Shown: positions 5,494-6,457 of the stretch, piece by piece
Layout of the letters: each line of letters starts with the position of its first letter
How positions within the stretch are numbered: the first letter of the stretch is position 1
Assembly: GCA_030550295.1 (NCBI GenBank)
Contig: JAUQPQ010000083.1
Span: 1-6,457 of the forward strand
Origin: Chloroflexota bacterium
GTDB lineage: Bacteria > Chloroflexota > Dehalococcoidia > SM23-28-2 > HRBIN24
Direction: 5' to 3'
Length of the DNA stretch: 6,457 nt
Translations under genes and position numbers: made by a program
Notes under the pieces: model-generated
What the model was told of the DNA's origin: nothing
What the model saw: the letters and a program-made list of their open reading frames with translations, nothing else
Databases searched by the model: none

Positions 5494-6401
5494 GAGACGA
5501 TGGTCTCCCTATGGACAGGGTTACGCAAATGCCAGAGTAAGGCGCGGGCCTCTATGGCCAGCCTTCCCGCTTGGGCAGGATTTTTCAGGAGGAAGAGGGG
5601 GGCCAGCACGAGGACATGGTATAGGATAGCCGTTAGCAGGTGTAACGGGGTCGCCCTTTTGCGTAAAAACATGAAGACACCCCGTCGGTAGTAGAAGTGG
5701 TACCGTGAGGGGGAGAAGGAGCTAGCCCCCCGGTGCCAGGCATGAGCCGTGGGGACGTAGTAACAGCGAAACCCCTTCTCCCGGGCCCGAAAGCACCAGT
5801 CCGTCTCTTCCCAGTAGGCGAAGTATTCTTCGTCCAGGAGCCCCACCGCCTCCAGGGCGGGACGGGCGATGAGCATGCAGGCGCCATCAGCATAGTCTCG
5901 CTCGGCCAGAGTCTCCCACTGGCCCATGTCGGGTTCTCCCCTCCCAACCTGACGGGCTGTACCCGTCCACAGGTTCACCCGGCCGCCGGTGGACTGGACA
6001 ATGTTAGGCCTTTCGGCGAAGTAGATCTTGGGGCATAGGGCCCCTGCCTGAGGGAGGCCCTGGGCTGCCCTCATCAGTTGGGCGATGCAGTCCGAGCTTA
6101 CGCGGGCATCGTTGTTGAGAAGGAGGACGAATTGGCACCCTTGCCCCAGGGCCGCCCTTATCCCTACGTTGCATCCCCCGGCGTAGCCCAAGTTCCGGCC
6201 TGTCTCTATCACCTCCACCTTCCCCCCAAACCGCTGCCGGATGGCTGCTGCATCGTCCCCTTGGGAACCGTTGTCTACCACGATCACGTGCAGGGGGCTA
6301 TAAGAAGATCTCAAGACAGACTCAAGGCAAACCACTGTGTCTGCTAGGCCATTCCAGTTCACGATGACCACGCCTACTAAAGGGTTTGAGGGCCTGTCCA
6401 T
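5484..6401 (-). CDS. Glycosyltransferase family 2 (GT-A fold), WbbL / rhamnosyltransferase-like
   Basis: This 305-residue inverting glycosyltransferase probably adds rhamnose or another deoxysugar from a nucleotide donor to a lipid-linked glycan at the cytoplasmic membrane face. It shows VGVVIVNWNG (9-18), VVDNGSQGDD (41-50, with Asp43 in the nucleotide-binding site), GRNLGYAGGCNVGI (68-81), and LLLNNDAR (93-100), where NND replaces the DxD metal motif as in WbbL relatives. DYADGACMLIAR (169-180), DEEYFAYWEETDWCFRAREKG (190-210, likely catalytic base Asp201) and HAWHRGASS (220-228) follow. Residues about 252-273 are a hydrophobic, probably membrane-associated segment. Length is normal for the family. 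Start: ATG at 6399-6401, 2 nt after the stop of an upstream gene on the same strand, so translation is likely coupled; no strong Shine-Dalgarno is seen. The frame itself is open to the window edge but has no other usual start codon. It overlaps the convergent half-glycosyltransferase gene by 10 nt. Confidence 0.9.
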   Translation of the reverse strand: MDRPSNPLVGVVIVNWNGLADTVVCLESVLRSSYSPLHVIVVDNGSQGDDAAAIRQRFGGKVEVIETGRNLGYAGGCNVGIRAALGQGCQFVLLLNNDARVSSDCIAQLMRAAQGLPQAGALCPKIYFAERPNIVQSTGGRVNLWTGTARQVGRGEPDMGQWETLAERDYADGACMLIARPALEAVGLLDEEYFAYWEETDWCFRAREKGFRCYYVPTAHAWHRGASSFSPSRYHFYYRRGVFMFLRKRATPLHLLTAILYHVLVLAPLFLLKNPAQAGRLAIEARALLWHLRNPVHRETIVSQR

Positions 6402-6403
6402 GG

Positions 6404-6457
6404 CTAGTTGGGCCTGAAGATGCCAAGTATCTCTTTTTTCTGCCCAAAATAGTCGGC
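6404..6457 (-). CDS. C-terminal end of an unidentified gene (5' part outside the window)
   Basis: On the minus strand the frame starting at 6457 is open for 17 codons and ends in TAG at 6404-6406, two bases before the ATG of the GT2 gene. The peptide is ADYFGQKKEILGIFRPN. It uses ATA for Ile and AGG for Arg, like the other genes here, and this tight spacing is typical of an operon. It is too short to name; an upstream member of the same glycan operon is an inference from position. Confidence 0.5.
   Translation of the reverse strand, partial: ADYFGQKKEILGIFRPN

Noticed and set aside
5400..5500. Intrinsic terminator between the half-glycosyltransferase and the GT2 gene
   Set aside because: Hairpins exist nearby but neither strand has a following T-run, and the genes overlap.
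6434..6439. Run of six A on the minus strand as a slippage or frameshift site
   Set aside because: It reads as ordinary Lys codons in the partial gene at the right edge, with no downstream structure or alternate frame to support recoding.
6420..6452. Plus-strand mini-ORF starting MPSISFFCPK, which recalls a GT2 N-terminus
   Set aside because: It stops after ten codons at TAG, and the opposite strand carries a 17-codon gene end tightly joined to the GT2 start, which explains the sequence better.

Overview
The window is about 6.5 kb of GC-rich bacterial DNA from a sugar-nucleotide and glycan-biosynthesis locus. It carries eight coding regions, two of them cut by the window edges: a FAD-dependent oxidoreductase (5' end missing), an NAD-dependent sugar-nucleotide epimerase/dehydratase, two different SAM-dependent methyltransferases, a GT4-like glycosyltransferase, a short protein resembling the N-terminal half of that glycosyltransferase, a GT2 (WbbL-like) glycosyltransferase, and the last 17 codons of another gene at the right edge. 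The coding regions mix high GC with frequent AGG (Arg) and ATA (Ile) codons, a bias typical of thermophilic bacteria. A Chloroflexota-like or other deep-branching thermophile is my guess; nothing here fixes the taxon.

Layout, left to right: oxidoreductase (+, ends 801) runs tail-to-tail into the epimerase (-, 751-1764) with a 51-nt overlap. A 103-nt divergent spacer with an AT-rich core leads to methyltransferase 1 (+, 1868-2884), which meets methyltransferase 2 (-, 2881-3492) in an interleaved CTAG that gives both genes their TAG stop. A 91-nt divergent spacer holds a good minus-strand promoter overlapped by a 7-bp dyad. Next come the GT4-like gene (+, from 3584 or 3617 to 4963) and the half-length GT-like gene (+, 4960-5493), joined by a TTGA stop/start overlap. 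These run tail-to-tail, with a 10-nt overlap, into the GT2 gene (-, 5484-6401), which starts 2 nt after the stop of the gene at the right edge (-, 6404-6457). No stretch over 300 nt lacks a gene, and I see no RNA gene, insertion sequence or CRISPR.

Functionally, the epimerase would supply a modified nucleotide sugar, the GT4-like and GT2 enzymes would add sugars to a membrane-bound acceptor, and the methyltransferases would methylate sugar hydroxyls or cap the chain. The oxidoreductase resembles L-2-hydroxyglutarate oxidase and may belong to a neighbouring metabolic unit. The unusual points are the alternating strand order with three overlapping convergent ends, the orphan half-glycosyltransferase next to its probable distant paralogue, the non-canonical donor-site motif in the GT4-like enzyme, a methyltransferase with a coiled coil and basic tail, a perfect 20-bp palindrome just upstream of the half-glycosyltransferase start, and a dyad in the second divergent promoter region.
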